The translations under genes and the position numbers were made by a program. 64,000 bases of DNA from Acidiphilium sp. (lineage in GTDB: Bacteria; Pseudomonadota; Alphaproteobacteria; Acetobacterales; Acetobacteraceae). The stretch covers positions 1 through 64,000 of the forward strand of contig JAQTXH010000003.1 in the NCBI GenBank assembly GCA_028688905.1. Reading direction: 5' to 3'. The notes below the pieces were generated by a model that made no database searches, had not been told where the DNA came from, and saw only the letters and a list, made by a program, of their open reading frames with translations. Below, piece by piece: positions 18,051-27,759 of the stretch (the stretch's first letter is position 1; each line of letters begins with the position of its first letter).

Positions 18051-18938
18051 TTACGGGAACAGCTTGGTCAGAAGCGACGGCGACTGATCGGCAATCGAGA
18101 GCGAGGAGGTTGCCAGTTGTTGCTGGATTTGCAGGGATTGCAACTTCGCAGATTCTGCCGCCATGTTAGCATCGACCATCGCACCAAGACCGTTGCTGAG
18201 TGAGTCCATTTTGTTCTGGTTGTAGGTGATCTGATTATTGATCTGGTTGGTCAGATTACCGTAGGTGTTCATAAACCCGCCGACCGAACCGACCGCACCA
18301 GTGAAAGAGCCGGTGGCATTAAGATAACCTGAGATGGTCGAGGCACCGGCGTGAAGTGTTGCAAGCGAGGTGCCGATTGCACTCAGGGCACCGTAGACAC
18401 CGGCAAGGTTCGTTGATGCGATAGACATCTGGCTACCGGACGCATCGGTCGTCACAGTGAGGGCAGCACTGGTGAAGGTGGCGGAGGTCGGCGTCAGCGT
18501 TCCGGAAGAACTGCCAATCAGCGCAATGCCGTTATAGCTGGCACTGGTGATGAAGGTTTTAACGTTCTGCAGCTGCGAACTGAATTGTGCGACGTATTGC
18601 GCTTTCTGGCTTGTTGACAGCGTGGAGCTCGACAGATTGACCAAGGTCGCGTCCATGCTCTGCATCAGATTGGATACGTTGGTGAGTGCCGTGCTGGTGG
18701 TCGAGATCAGGCCCTGGGTGTCGCCAAGCTGCTGATTGGCCGCGGTCAGGCCGGACATATTGGTCCGCACCGATTGGGCGACGGCATAGGCGGCACCATT
18801 ATCGGAAGCACTGTTGACGGAATAGCCGGTGGAGACGGCGGTTTGTACTTGCTGAAGTGAAGAGTTGATTGAATTGAGCGATTCAACCGCAACCATGGCG
18901 GCCGAGTTAGTGATGATGGAACTGACAACGCCAGACAT
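18051..18938 (-). CDS. Flagellin
   Basis: A 295-residue flagellin with conserved helical ends. The N-terminal D0/D1 part includes MVAVESLNSINSSLQQVQ and VNSASDNGAAYAVAQ, and the C-terminal helix (MVDANMAAESAKLQSLQ) ends in the usual LA-rich tail. The middle is Ser/Thr/Ala-rich, offering many O-glycosylation positions, which fits the glycosyltransferase downstream. The spacer upstream (18939-19034) probably holds its promoter, but no clear sigma-54 or sigma-28 match was found there. Confidence 0.92.
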   Translation of the reverse strand: MSGVVSSIITNSAAMVAVESLNSINSSLQQVQTAVSTGYSVNSASDNGAAYAVAQSVRTNMSGLTAANQQLGDTQGLISTTSTALTNVSNLMQSMDATLVNLSSSTLSTSQKAQYVAQFSSQLQNVKTFITSASYNGIALIGSSSGTLTPTSATFTSAALTVTTDASGSQMSIASTNLAGVYGALSAIGTSLATLHAGASTISGYLNATGSFTGAVGSVGGFMNTYGNLTNQINNQITYNQNKMDSLSNGLGAMVDANMAAESAKLQSLQIQQQLATSSLSIADQSPSLLTKLFP

Positions 18939-19034
18939 GACATTTTCCTTAGAAACGATCTAACAGTAGATCCGCATTTTGCGGAGATAGCGCATATTGC
19001 GCCTGAGTCGTTAACGCCGGGTGAAGCGATTCCA

Positions 19035-20108
19035 TCAAATATACTGGGTGAGGGACATTGTTTTCATCGCGGCGATAAGCTGATACGATGCCTGCAGCTG
19101 GGTTTGCGTCGCTGACAGATTGGCCAACGTGCTGGTCATGTTGACCTGGTCGAAATTGGCGAGCTGGGTGCTCAGCGCGGTCGAGGTTTGTTGCAGGTTG
19201 GTCGCCTGGGTGGCGAGCAAAGCTTGGTTGTTGCCAAGCACCCCGGCGTCCAGAGCCATGCTGTTCAGGGCGTTGGTCATGGTACCGATGGTGTTGGCGG
19301 CAAAGGCCGCAAAGCCGGCACCGCCGATTTGGCTGGGACTCAGATTGGCGATGGCGGCAAGGCTGGTCATGATGTCGCCCATATAGCCGCCAGTGGTGTT
19401 GCCGCCGCTTGCAGTGACGAACGCATTGGCGGTTGCGGCGATACCGATGGTGATCATGGCTCCCCCTGCGCCGGCGACCTGAGGCAAGCCGGTGCTTGAG
19501 CCGATGGGGGCATTGAAGGGCGAGTTGGTTTGGGCAGCAGACATTACGTTACTGGTCGTTGTATTTGCGCCGTTGATTGACAGATTTGCAACTGCGCTTT
19601 GAATATTAGTATAGAAACTTGAACTTGTAATATTGCTTGCGTTTGGAACCGGGGCGCTGCCGCTGTTCTGGCCGCCGAACAGATAGGTCTGTCCATCCTT
19701 GGTGTTGATCAGGCTGGAAATCTGGACGAGTGCCTGACGAGCGGTGGATGCGGCGGTTGTCATGCTTTGCGGCGTCAGCGCACTCACGCTCTGGAACTGA
19801 CTCAATGCGGTTGTCGCGATTTGGGAGATCGTGGTGATGGCCGATTGCTGCACGCCCATCTGCCCGGCTACCGTATTCAGATTGCTGACGGTGTTGTTGA
19901 TCGCGGCGACCTGCGGGGCAATTGACAGCGCGCCGGCGGCGGAGCCGGTGGTTGCAGTGTCCAGCCCGGCATAGGTGCCGGCGACGTAACCCGTTGAGGA
20001 TTGCATCGTTAGCTGGTCGAGCTTTGCATAGGTCGCCGAAGAATCGGCGATCAATTGTTGCATCAAGCCATAGCTGCCGCCGGTCAGTCCTGAAATTGCG
20101 CCACTCAT
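19035..20108 (-). CDS. flgL: Flagellar hook-filament junction protein FlgL
   Basis: A 357-residue member of the flagellin-like superfamily with a FlgL profile: an N-terminal helix with LDQLTMQSSTGYVAGTYAGL, a central LINTKDGQTYLFGGQNSG motif typical of hook-associated protein 3, and a C-terminal helix (MTSTLANLSATQTQLQASYQ). ATG 20108 overlaps the flgK stop (ATGA). FlgL connects FlgK to the filament. Confidence 0.88.
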   Translation of the reverse strand: MSGAISGLTGGSYGLMQQLIADSSATYAKLDQLTMQSSTGYVAGTYAGLDTATTGSAAGALSIAPQVAAINNTVSNLNTVAGQMGVQQSAITTISQIATTALSQFQSVSALTPQSMTTAASTARQALVQISSLINTKDGQTYLFGGQNSGSAPVPNASNITSSSFYTNIQSAVANLSINGANTTTSNVMSAAQTNSPFNAPIGSSTGLPQVAGAGGAMITIGIAATANAFVTASGGNTTGGYMGDIMTSLAAIANLSPSQIGGAGFAAFAANTIGTMTNALNSMALDAGVLGNNQALLATQATNLQQTSTALSTQLANFDQVNMTSTLANLSATQTQLQASYQLIAAMKTMSLTQYI

Positions 20109-21451
20109 GTAATCATTGCCTCCTCGGCTGCCCACATTTGCTGGGCGATGCTGACAACTTTTGCGTTCGCCGCATAGGCGTTCTGTAGTGTCACCAGCAG
20201 ACCCATTTGTTGATCGATACTGACGCCGCTTGACGTCGATGCCTGAGTGGTTAGCGCGCTGGTCAGGGAACTCGCTGAGGTACTGGCGGTTTGGGCGTTG
20301 CTGCTGACGGCGGCTTCGTTGGCGGTGTAATTTGTCGCCATCGTGCTGAGAGATCCGGCATTCCCGGTTACCGGACTGTTCAGTATCGCCTGGATCACTC
20401 CCGTAAAGCCGGCGGCACCGAGGGGATTGAGGTTGTTCGGTGTACCATCGCGTACCAGCGACGGTGTGGCCACCACGGCGGGATTGACGGTAATCTGGTT
20501 CGAGAACCCAGCCGAGGCGGCGGGAAGGGCACCGCTCGGGTCGGTAAACAAAGTCAGGCCGGATGCGGCAAACCCGCTCGCGAGGGATTGCGAAACCTGG
20601 TCGAGTGCGGATTGCAGTTGTGGCAAACTGGACCCGGTCAATTGCAATCCCGCACCGATTGAGCCACCGGTGAACCCCGAGGTTAGGTTCTGGTTGCCAA
20701 GCAAGATCGTCGGGCCACTGCCGGAGGTGGTAAATTGGATAGCACCACTTGTCGGCAGTTGCAGACCGGTGGAAGTATAGAGGGTGAGGGCACCGCTAGG
20801 CTGCGTAATCGATTTCGCGCCCGTTAGCGATGCAATGGTCTGCACCAAAGCATTGCGCTGGTTCATTAGATCAGCGGTACCCTTGCCTTGCTGGGCGAGG
20901 TTGATGATTTGATTGTTCAGCGTGCCAATCTGGGTCAACGACGTATTGAGCGTCTGGATACCGGAAACCACACCAGCCGAAGCATTCTGGCTCGCGCTTC
21001 CGAGGGCGCGGGCAATATTATTGATCTGTCCGGTCAGAGTCTGTGCCGCCGAGACTACGGCCGATTGCTGCACCGTGTTCGACGGCTCGGTCAGAAGGGT
21101 GGCAAAGGTTGATTGAATGTTACCGAGCAGGCTCGACAAATCGTTACCCTGGCCGGGCGTGCCCATCACCTGATCGATGCTGGACAGCGAACTTGCTGTC
21201 GTCTGCTGGAACGACTGATTGCCGACCGAAGCGTTCAGCTGCGCCTGGATGCTGGTGTTGGCCGCCTGCGTTGCCGGCCCGCTGATCACCCCGGTTCCGA
21301 TGCCCTGAGCCGAGGTTGCGGTGAGTGACGCCGTTTCGACTGAGTAGCCGGCGGTATTCGCGTTGGCGACGTTTTGCGACACCACGGAGAGCTGCTGTTC
21401 GATGGCGGCAAGGCCGCTGGTAGCGATTGCGAGTCCGGTTCCGATGCTCAT
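20105..21451 (-). CDS. flgK: Flagellar hook-associated protein FlgK
   Basis: A 448-residue protein with the FlgK rod-like N-terminus (LAIATSGLAAIEQQLSVVSQ, then NVANANTAGYS), a central segment with GKGTADLMNQRNALVQTIA, and the C-terminal MGLLVTLQNAYAANAKVV helix shared by axial proteins. It is shorter than enterobacterial FlgK (about 550), as is common in this group. It lies 24 bp after flgE and is coupled to flgL. Confidence 0.92.
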   Translation of the reverse strand: MSIGTGLAIATSGLAAIEQQLSVVSQNVANANTAGYSVETASLTATSAQGIGTGVISGPATQAANTSIQAQLNASVGNQSFQQTTASSLSSIDQVMGTPGQGNDLSSLLGNIQSTFATLLTEPSNTVQQSAVVSAAQTLTGQINNIARALGSASQNASAGVVSGIQTLNTSLTQIGTLNNQIINLAQQGKGTADLMNQRNALVQTIASLTGAKSITQPSGALTLYTSTGLQLPTSGAIQFTTSGSGPTILLGNQNLTSGFTGGSIGAGLQLTGSSLPQLQSALDQVSQSLASGFAASGLTLFTDPSGALPAASAGFSNQITVNPAVVATPSLVRDGTPNNLNPLGAAGFTGVIQAILNSPVTGNAGSLSTMATNYTANEAAVSSNAQTASTSASSLTSALTTQASTSSGVSIDQQMGLLVTLQNAYAANAKVVSIAQQMWAAEEAMIT

Positions 21452-21475
21452 GACGATGATTATCCACCCAAATAG

Positions 21476-22789
21476 TTACTGAACCATGTTCACGACTGTC
21501 TGTAATAATTGCTGTGCCGTGGTGATCACCTTGGAATTGGCGGTGTAGGCCTGCTGGGCAGTGATCAGATTGGTAAACTGGGTCGCGATGTCGACGTTGG
21601 AACTTTCGGTCGATCCGGTCACCAGCGTGTTGCCGTTGCTGCCTACAGCGTTCACTGTCGCGGCACCCGATCCCTGGCTGGCGGTGTAGAGCTGGCCGCT
21701 CTGGTTTTGCAGCGCATCGGGTGCCGCGAAGGTGGCAAGCGGGACTTGGGCGACCGCCTGGGAAAAGCCATTGCTGTAGTTGACGGTGACGTTACCCTGA
21801 GTGTCGATCGAGAGGTTGCTGAAATTGCCGGGCGGCGTGCCGTTTTGGGTGGCACCTTGCAGATTGAGGCTGGTACCGGCGTACTGGGTCAGCCCGGCGG
21901 TGCCGGCGAATGTGCCAAGATCGAGCGCGATTGGCTGCGAACCGCTGCCGAAATCCGCTGGCAGGGTCAAGGTTGCAGGCCCCCCGCTCGTATTGGCTGA
22001 GGCACTGGCTCCCGCTGTGCTCGTACTCAGCGAACTCAGGGTTCCGCTGGCCGCACTCGCCACGGTACCCCCGGGGCCGAAGGTCATGCTGGCGGTCGCG
22101 ATCGGCGATGTGGTCGCATTTGGCGACGTGACGGCCAGATTCCAGGTGTCGGCGGTACCGCTCTGGCTCCAGCTGAGGTTTAGCGGCTGCATATTGCCCA
22201 AAGCGTCATAAACATCGACCTGTGTGGTTACGGGCGATGTCGCCGGTGTGGTCGGCAGGGCCGCCGATAGGGTTACGCTGCTGGTGGCAACCGGTGGCGT
22301 CGTGGACTGCGAAATCTGGATCGGCGCGAGAGAGGATGTATTGACGACCCCCGTTGTTGTGTCGATCGGCCAGGCGTTGAGATAGGCACCGGCACCATTG
22401 ACCAGATACCCTTGTTTGTTGAGCGAAAAATCGCCGGCACGGGTATAATATTGCTGGGACTGAAACGTTTGTGCCGTGCTGGTGGTCGATGTGTTGGCCG
22501 TTGGTTCGCTGACGTTGAAATAACCCTGTCCGCTGATCGCCAATGCCAAAGGATCGGCGCTCTGGGTGACGGTTCCTTGCACTGTATTCGTATAGTCAGG
22601 ATGCGCGATAACCGAGTCGGCCCCGTTACTCGTTGGCGTACTTTGCACCAAATAATTGATAAAATTGGTATCGACGCCTTTGTAGCCGGTGGTCTGACTG
22701 TTCGCGATGTTATCGCTGATGTTGGTGAAGGCGCTCGATTGCGCCTGCATCCCGCTGACCGACGTATCCATTGCACCAAATATAGACAT
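21476..22789 (-). CDS. flgE: Flagellar hook protein FlgE
   Basis: A 437-residue hook protein. The N-terminal SVSGMQAQSSAFTNISDNIAN and TTGYKGVDTNFINYL, a flagellar basal body rod motif, the central ALGNMQPLNLSWSQSG strand and the C-terminal QFTNLITAQQAYTANSKVI helix are diagnostic. It heads the leftward run flgE-flgK-flgL and faces fliK across a 342-bp promoter region. Confidence 0.93.
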   Translation of the reverse strand: MSIFGAMDTSVSGMQAQSSAFTNISDNIANSQTTGYKGVDTNFINYLVQSTPTSNGADSVIAHPDYTNTVQGTVTQSADPLALAISGQGYFNVSEPTANTSTTSTAQTFQSQQYYTRAGDFSLNKQGYLVNGAGAYLNAWPIDTTTGVVNTSSLAPIQISQSTTPPVATSSVTLSAALPTTPATSPVTTQVDVYDALGNMQPLNLSWSQSGTADTWNLAVTSPNATTSPIATASMTFGPGGTVASAASGTLSSLSTSTAGASASANTSGGPATLTLPADFGSGSQPIALDLGTFAGTAGLTQYAGTSLNLQGATQNGTPPGNFSNLSIDTQGNVTVNYSNGFSQAVAQVPLATFAAPDALQNQSGQLYTASQGSGAATVNAVGSNGNTLVTGSTESSNVDIATQFTNLITAQQAYTANSKVITTAQQLLQTVVNMVQ

Positions 22790-23131
22790 TCTGTCCTCGT
22801 TGCTAGAAAATAACGTTTATCCGAAATCATGGGTCCGGCTGAAAACACCGGCGCGCCCAGACGTGCGATGGACCGGTGGTACGCATGAACCATGCCAACG
22901 ATGACGGCGCGCCCATCGCGGTGATTTCCATAGCCTGCAATGCTACCAACGCCCTGGAAGCCTCGGCACATTGCGCCGGGTTAACCAAATTGACCCGGCA
23001 ATTTTTGCCGGGTTGCGGCGCGCGAACGCGGGGTTTTGGCAAATTCCCGAGACTAACCCGGCTGAATGCAATAACGGGCGATGCTCTGCGGGGATGACGC
23101 AAATTGGCAGGGGTTTTGCATTGGTGCGTTT
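22790..23131. promoter_or_regulatory. Divergent flgE/fliK control region with a sigma-54 type promoter
   Basis: A 342-bp gene-free stretch between divergent flagellar genes. At 23105-23120 it carries TGGCAG-N5-TTGCA, with GG and GC ten bases apart, a good -24/-12 sigma-54 promoter directed at fliK. The predicted transcription start (about 23131) touches the fliK ATG at 23132. GC-rich inverted segments (CCGGCAATTTTTGCCGG near 22998-23014) lie in the middle. No clear promoter toward flgE was found. Confidence 0.55.
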
Positions 23132-24775
23132 ATGCCTGCTGCCCTCACCCCTGCCGTTGCGATCACTCCGCAAGTTGCCGCCACCGCCCCGGTTGCTGTG
23201 CCGGCATCATCACTGCCCAATGCGTTCGGCCAAGTCCTGGCTGTGGTAGTTCCGGACAGGCAGACGGTACCCAGCAATAATAGCGCGCCCGCCAGCGTCG
23301 TGACGCCTCAAGCGCAAACGGAGGCGATTGATAAAGCGGGGACGCTGTCGGGTCCGCCTCCCGCCAACGTAGCATCCAACGCGGCGGCCAACGGCCAGGT
23401 TACGGCCAGTTTGGCATCGATACCGAAACTGGCAGGCCCAACCGGTTCGCTTGCCACCTCGCCTCTTGATATCGGTCGTCCTGGCACGATCGCATCTGGC
23501 ACGAGCGCATCGGCTGTTTTGGTCTCCGGCGGGTCGGGCAAAGTGAATGGTGCCATCACCCCAGGGCGTGCCAAATCGAAAACGGATACAACGACGCTAA
23601 AATCGGCCGATACCACCGCTCCGGCGAGTCCGGCATCAGCGTCGCCGGCCGTAACGCCGCTGATGGTGCCGGTCGCGGTGCCGTCGATGCCGGTTGCCAG
23701 CGGCACGCCGTTGACTTTCGGGTTAGCCGCCGCCGCCGCGCCGGCTTCGAGTCCGGCCGATCACGGCTTGGCCCGTGCTAGCACTGCCGTTGCGGCCGCG
23801 TTCAAAGCCGCGCCAGCCGGTGGTGCCCCCGGTGCCGGCCAAGGCATGACGGGCGGTATCGACGCGACGAAAGCCGCAACCAGCCTGACGATCGGGGCAC
23901 CCGGGGGCAGTAGCAGGGCCGATTTGGTGCCGTCAGCGTCGTCAATGACGACGTTTGCTTCGACCCAGGTCACGGGTACTGTGCCGGCGGCCAATCCGGC
24001 CGCGGGTGCCTCGGCCGGCATCATCGGAGGCGATGCCGCGAAGCCGGTCGTGACGGCGCTGGCCGGCCAGGGTGGCGCGTCCCAGGATGGCGCGCCCCAG
24101 GGTGGCGCGTCTTTGTTTCCCGGTGCCATGCTCGCGTCGGCACAAACCATCACAGTACCGGCCCTGACTTCGGGCAGTGCGGTCGCGTCCGCTTCCGCAT
24201 CGGTTCCGGCCACGCAGGCCGCTACGGCGCAAGTGACCGCCGCAATGGTCGGCGTCGGGCCGATCCCGGTGACCGGTGGTGCCACTGTCGCCGGGGGAAC
24301 GCGACTCACCATTGCCATGGCCCCGCCCGCCATCGGCATGGTCAATATCCAGATCGACAGCGGTGCGAGTGGCGCGTCGGTCATTGCGGTGGGTGCCACG
24401 CACCCGGCCACGCTGGCGGCGTTACAGAACGACCATGCCGCCCTTGAGCAGATGCTCACCCAGGCGGGCGTGCCGATCGATCATCGAAGTATCACGTTCC
24501 ATCTTGAGCCGGTCCGGTCCGATACGGGTAATGCGGCGGGGCAGGTGGCGTCGGGCCAGAGCAGTTTGGGTGCCAGTGGCGGCGGGTTGGGCCAGGGCGC
24601 TGGGCAGCAATCGGGTGGCCAGCCGGGAAATTCGGGAGGAGGTCAAACCGCGCAATCTGCGACGCAAGCTTATGACAGGCGCGGCATAACCACCGAGGCT
24701 ACGGTAGTACCCGACGGCATCGCGCTTCAATCACCGATCCCAATGCGCCGATTCGGCATCAACATGATGGCCTGA
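23132..24775 (+). CDS. fliK: Flagellar hook-length control protein FliK-like
   Basis: A 547-residue Ala/Pro/Thr-rich protein with low-complexity sequence over most of its length and a compact C-terminal Flg_hook-type domain (about residues 415-470), including MVNIQIDSGASGASVIA and LAALQNDHAALEQMLTQAG. This layout is that of FliK, the secreted ruler that switches export specificity. It stands next to flgD, as often seen. ATG 23132 has no clear ribosome-binding site and lies at the predicted start of the sigma-54 transcript, so translation may be leaderless or begin further in. Confidence 0.8.
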   Translation: MPAALTPAVAITPQVAATAPVAVPASSLPNAFGQVLAVVVPDRQTVPSNNSAPASVVTPQAQTEAIDKAGTLSGPPPANVASNAAANGQVTASLASIPKLAGPTGSLATSPLDIGRPGTIASGTSASAVLVSGGSGKVNGAITPGRAKSKTDTTTLKSADTTAPASPASASPAVTPLMVPVAVPSMPVASGTPLTFGLAAAAAPASSPADHGLARASTAVAAAFKAAPAGGAPGAGQGMTGGIDATKAATSLTIGAPGGSSRADLVPSASSMTTFASTQVTGTVPAANPAAGASAGIIGGDAAKPVVTALAGQGGASQDGAPQGGASLFPGAMLASAQTITVPALTSGSAVASASASVPATQAATAQVTAAMVGVGPIPVTGGATVAGGTRLTIAMAPPAIGMVNIQIDSGASGASVIAVGATHPATLAALQNDHAALEQMLTQAGVPIDHRSITFHLEPVRSDTGNAAGQVASGQSSLGASGGGLGQGAGQQSGGQPGNSGGGQTAQSATQAYDRRGITTEATVVPDGIALQSPIPMRRFGINMMA

Positions 24776-24806
24776 ACGACTCCTCTCCGATGAAGGTAAC
24801 CTAACC

Positions 24807-25604
24807 ATGACCACGACGCTCGCTTCCGTCGCCTACCAGCAGAGTCAATTGACCGCCGCCGCCAATGCCGCGGCAGCAGGACTGACCAACATGGCAGCCG
24901 CCAGTACCGCGACAGCCGGCAGTCCGACCGGAACCTCGTCGAGTACCGGCACGTCGTCATCGAGCGGAGGCACCACCGGCGCACTCGGTGCGCTGTCGAC
25001 CAATTACAACGACTTTCTCACCATGCTCACCACCCAGTTGCAGAATCAGGACCCGACCAGCCCAATGGATTCCAGCCAGTTCACCTCCGAACTGGTGCAG
25101 TTTTCCAGTGTCGAGCAACAGATCAACACCAATTCCAGCCTCGGCCAGCTGATCCAGCTGACCCAGGCGGGCGATCTGACCCAGGCCAGCTCGATGCTTG
25201 GCAGCCAGGTCACCGCCACTTCCAGTCAGGTGCCGTTGCAGAACGGCAAGGCCAGCCTTAACTTCACCGCTCCGGCGGCCGAGCCGGTGGCGATTGCGGT
25301 CTATAACAGCGCGGGTACCCAGATCCTCGATACCGCGATCAACGCGACCCAGGGCAGCAACACCTGGAACTGGAACGGGCAGGACGCCAGTGGTGCCACC
25401 GTGCCGGATGGCGCTTACAACGTCGCGGTGATGGGCCAGGGCACCAGCGGTGTGGCGACCGCCTTGCCTTTCACCGTCACCGGCACGGCGACCGGCGTGA
25501 GCAGCGGTACCAATTCGGTCTCGCTCAATCTTGGGGCGTTATCGGTGCCGTTCACCGCCGTCACCAGCGTCAGCAAGGCCGGCGCGACCACAACCGGATC
25601 GTAA
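24807..25604 (+). CDS. flgD: Flagellar hook capping protein FlgD
   Basis: A 265-residue protein. After a Ser/Thr/Gly-rich leader, the FlgD core FLTMLTTQLQNQDPTSPMD and FTSELVQFSSVEQQINTN is unmistakable, followed by a FlgD Ig-like/Tudor region containing the TWNWNGQDASGATVPDGAY motif. FlgD caps the growing hook and is later discarded. The 3' end overlaps that of the convergent histidine kinase gene by about 35 bp. Confidence 0.92.
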   Translation: MTTTLASVAYQQSQLTAAANAAAAGLTNMAAASTATAGSPTGTSSSTGTSSSSGGTTGALGALSTNYNDFLTMLTTQLQNQDPTSPMDSSQFTSELVQFSSVEQQINTNSSLGQLIQLTQAGDLTQASSMLGSQVTATSSQVPLQNGKASLNFTAPAAEPVAIAVYNSAGTQILDTAINATQGSNTWNWNGQDASGATVPDGAYNVAVMGQGTSGVATALPFTVTGTATGVSSGTNSVSLNLGALSVPFTAVTSVSKAGATTTGS

Positions 25605-26946
25605 CCGCAAGTCCTGGCCGGGCAGCGTCCCGCCGCGCGGTGCCAAGGTTGAAACTGGCCTCGTGCAGCGTGGCAATCGCCGCGGCCAAGGGCAGGCCGA
25701 GACCATGACCTTCGGTGGCGCGGCTGGCATCGAGCCGGCCGAACCGGCGCAGCGCCTCGCCGTGGCGCGATGGCGGAATGCCCGGACCGTCATCGGCGAT
25801 GATCAGTTCGATGACCGCGTCATCCTGCCGCGCGGTCACGGTGATCGTGCTGCCGGAACCCCCATGGGTGATCGCGTTCTCGATCAGGTTGGCGATCATC
25901 TGGGTCAGCAGCGCCGCATCGCCATTCAGCGCCAGATCGGGTGCGATCGTTGCGGTCAGGCGCACGTCGGCGTCCTCGGCAACGGTTTCGTAGGTTTCGG
26001 CAAGGTCTTCGAGCAGTCTGGTGAGATCGACCCGCGCGAAAGATGCCCGGCGGGCACCGCCCTCGATCTGGGCCAGCCGCAAAATCGCCGCCGCCAGGGC
26101 GAGGGTGGCATCGACTTGGGCAATCGCATCGGCCAGGGCTGCCGGCACCAGTGCCGGGTCGGGATTGCGGTGCAACAGTTCGAGCGATTCCCGCAGCCGG
26201 GCGAGCGGCGAGCGCAGATCATGCGCGATCTCGTCGCCCACGGCCCGGATGTTGCCGAGCAACTGCTCGATCCGCGCCAGCATGGCGTTGATGACGCTCG
26301 CCAGATGATCGAACTCGTCCCCCGAACCCGACAGTGGAATCCGCCGGGTGAAATCGCCCGCCATGATTTCCTGCCCCGCCGTGCTCACCGCCTCGACCCG
26401 TGCCAGCGCGCGGCGGCCGAACCCGATCCCGCCCGCCAGCCCGATCGCCAGGGTGACGCCGAACCCGATCAGGAAGCTACGGCGGATCAAGGCGTCAAGT
26501 TGCTCCAGCATGGTCGCGTCGGCGGCGACGAACAACACATCCCCGCTCGCGAGTCGGTCGGCGCGGCCACGCAGAACCCGGATATGCGGTGCGAACTCTC
26601 TACCAGCAGCCGCCGTGAGGGTGTGCCAACCCGGGCGGGGGATCGGCACGCTCAAATCGGCCGCCTGCACCCGTCCGTGTGCATCGGCCAATAAATAAAA
26701 TATATCGCGCGGCGGTGCGGCAATCGCTGTGCGGACATTGGCCAGTACGATCGGTTGCGGCGTCCGGCTCCCGTCGATCAGGATTTCGGCGATTTCATTG
26801 TTGATGTTGGTATCCAGCGTGGTCCGCAGCGCGCCGAGCGTGCCGGCGTAGATCACGGCAAACACCACGGTCGCACCAACCAGGGCGAACCCGACGCCGA
26901 GGGACGCGAGCCGGACCGAGGTGGTGCGGACAAGCTTAGGCGGCAT
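25570..26946 (-). CDS. Two-component sensor histidine kinase
   Basis: A 458-residue membrane kinase with two transmembrane segments (about residues 10-30 and 155-175) around a periplasmic sensor, a HAMP region, the phospho-acceptor H-box VGDEIAHDLRSPLARLR, the N-box NLIENAITHG and G-boxes DDGPGIP and GHGLGLPLA. ATG 26946 overlaps the response regulator by 11 bp; longer in-frame starts are shadows of that gene. The pair is divergent from an RND efflux operon, which it may control in response to a metal or toxic compound. The signal is unknown. Confidence 0.88.
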   Translation of the reverse strand: MPPKLVRTTSVRLASLGVGFALVGATVVFAVIYAGTLGALRTTLDTNINNEIAEILIDGSRTPQPIVLANVRTAIAAPPRDIFYLLADAHGRVQAADLSVPIPRPGWHTLTAAAGREFAPHIRVLRGRADRLASGDVLFVAADATMLEQLDALIRRSFLIGFGVTLAIGLAGGIGFGRRALARVEAVSTAGQEIMAGDFTRRIPLSGSGDEFDHLASVINAMLARIEQLLGNIRAVGDEIAHDLRSPLARLRESLELLHRNPDPALVPAALADAIAQVDATLALAAAILRLAQIEGGARRASFARVDLTRLLEDLAETYETVAEDADVRLTATIAPDLALNGDAALLTQMIANLIENAITHGGSGSTITVTARQDDAVIELIIADDGPGIPPSRHGEALRRFGRLDASRATEGHGLGLPLAAAIATLHEASFNLGTARRDAARPGLAVTIRLWSRRPC

Positions 26947-27631
26947 CGCCCAGCCGATAGCCGGCACCCCGCACGGTCTGGACCAGTTCCCGTTCAAAGC
27001 CGCGATCGATCTTGCCGCGCAGCCGCGAGATATGGGATTCCACCACGCTGGTCTGGGGGTCGAAATGGAAATCCCACACCGCTTCGAGCAGCATGGTGCG
27101 GGTGACCACCTGGCCGGCATGGCGCATCATGTATTCGAGCAGCGAGAACTCGCGAGGTTTGAGAGCGATCCGCTGCCCGGCACGGCTGACTTCACGCGAC
27201 AGCCGGTCCAGTACCAGATCGGCGACGCGCAGCACGGTCGTGGCGGGTTTGGCCGCACCCCGCCGGATCAGTGCTGCGATCCGCGCGCTCAGTTCGGCGA
27301 TGGCGAAGGGTTTGACCAGATAATCGTCGCCGCCCGCGCGCAGCCCGTCCACCCGGTCGTCCACCCCGCCGAGCGCGGTGAGGAACAGGGCCGGGGTGGT
27401 AATGCCCGCGCCGCGCAGCATGCGCAGCAGGCCCAGACCGTCGAGGCCGGGCAGCATGCGATCGACGATGATCATATCCCAGGCCTCGCTGCCCGCGCGC
27501 AGCAGGCCGGTGCGGCCATCGCCCGCCACGGCAATCTCGTGGCCTTCAGGCGCGAGGCCGGCGCGGACCAGATCGGCGGTGCGGGGATCGTCCTCGATCA
27601 GCAGGATGCGCAAGCCTCGTTTCGGGTCCAT
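26936..27631 (-). CDS. OmpR/PhoB-family response regulator
   Basis: A 231-residue regulator with a receiver domain (acidic IEDD pocket, phospho-acceptor Asp57 in MIIVDRMLPGLDG, switch lysine in YLVKPF) and a C-terminal winged-helix domain (LKPREFSLLEYMMRH, then VESHISRLRGKID, then VRGAGYRL). It is coupled to the kinase gene and divergent from the RND operon, with a gap of about 128 bp holding the likely shared promoter. Confidence 0.9.
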   Translation of the reverse strand: MDPKRGLRILLIEDDPRTADLVRAGLAPEGHEIAVAGDGRTGLLRAGSEAWDMIIVDRMLPGLDGLGLLRMLRGAGITTPALFLTALGGVDDRVDGLRAGGDDYLVKPFAIAELSARIAALIRRGAAKPATTVLRVADLVLDRLSREVSRAGQRIALKPREFSLLEYMMRHAGQVVTRTMLLEAVWDFHFDPQTSVVESHISRLRGKIDRGFERELVQTVRGAGYRLGDAA

Positions 27632-27759
27632 GGGCTCAGCAGGAGCGGCTTATCGGGTTGCGGGTCAAGCGGATTTCGCCGACATTACAAAACGACAAAC
27701 CGGACGCAAGGCAGCGGGCAGCGATGTTGCGCCACAGCAGGCGGGCAACCTTCACCATC

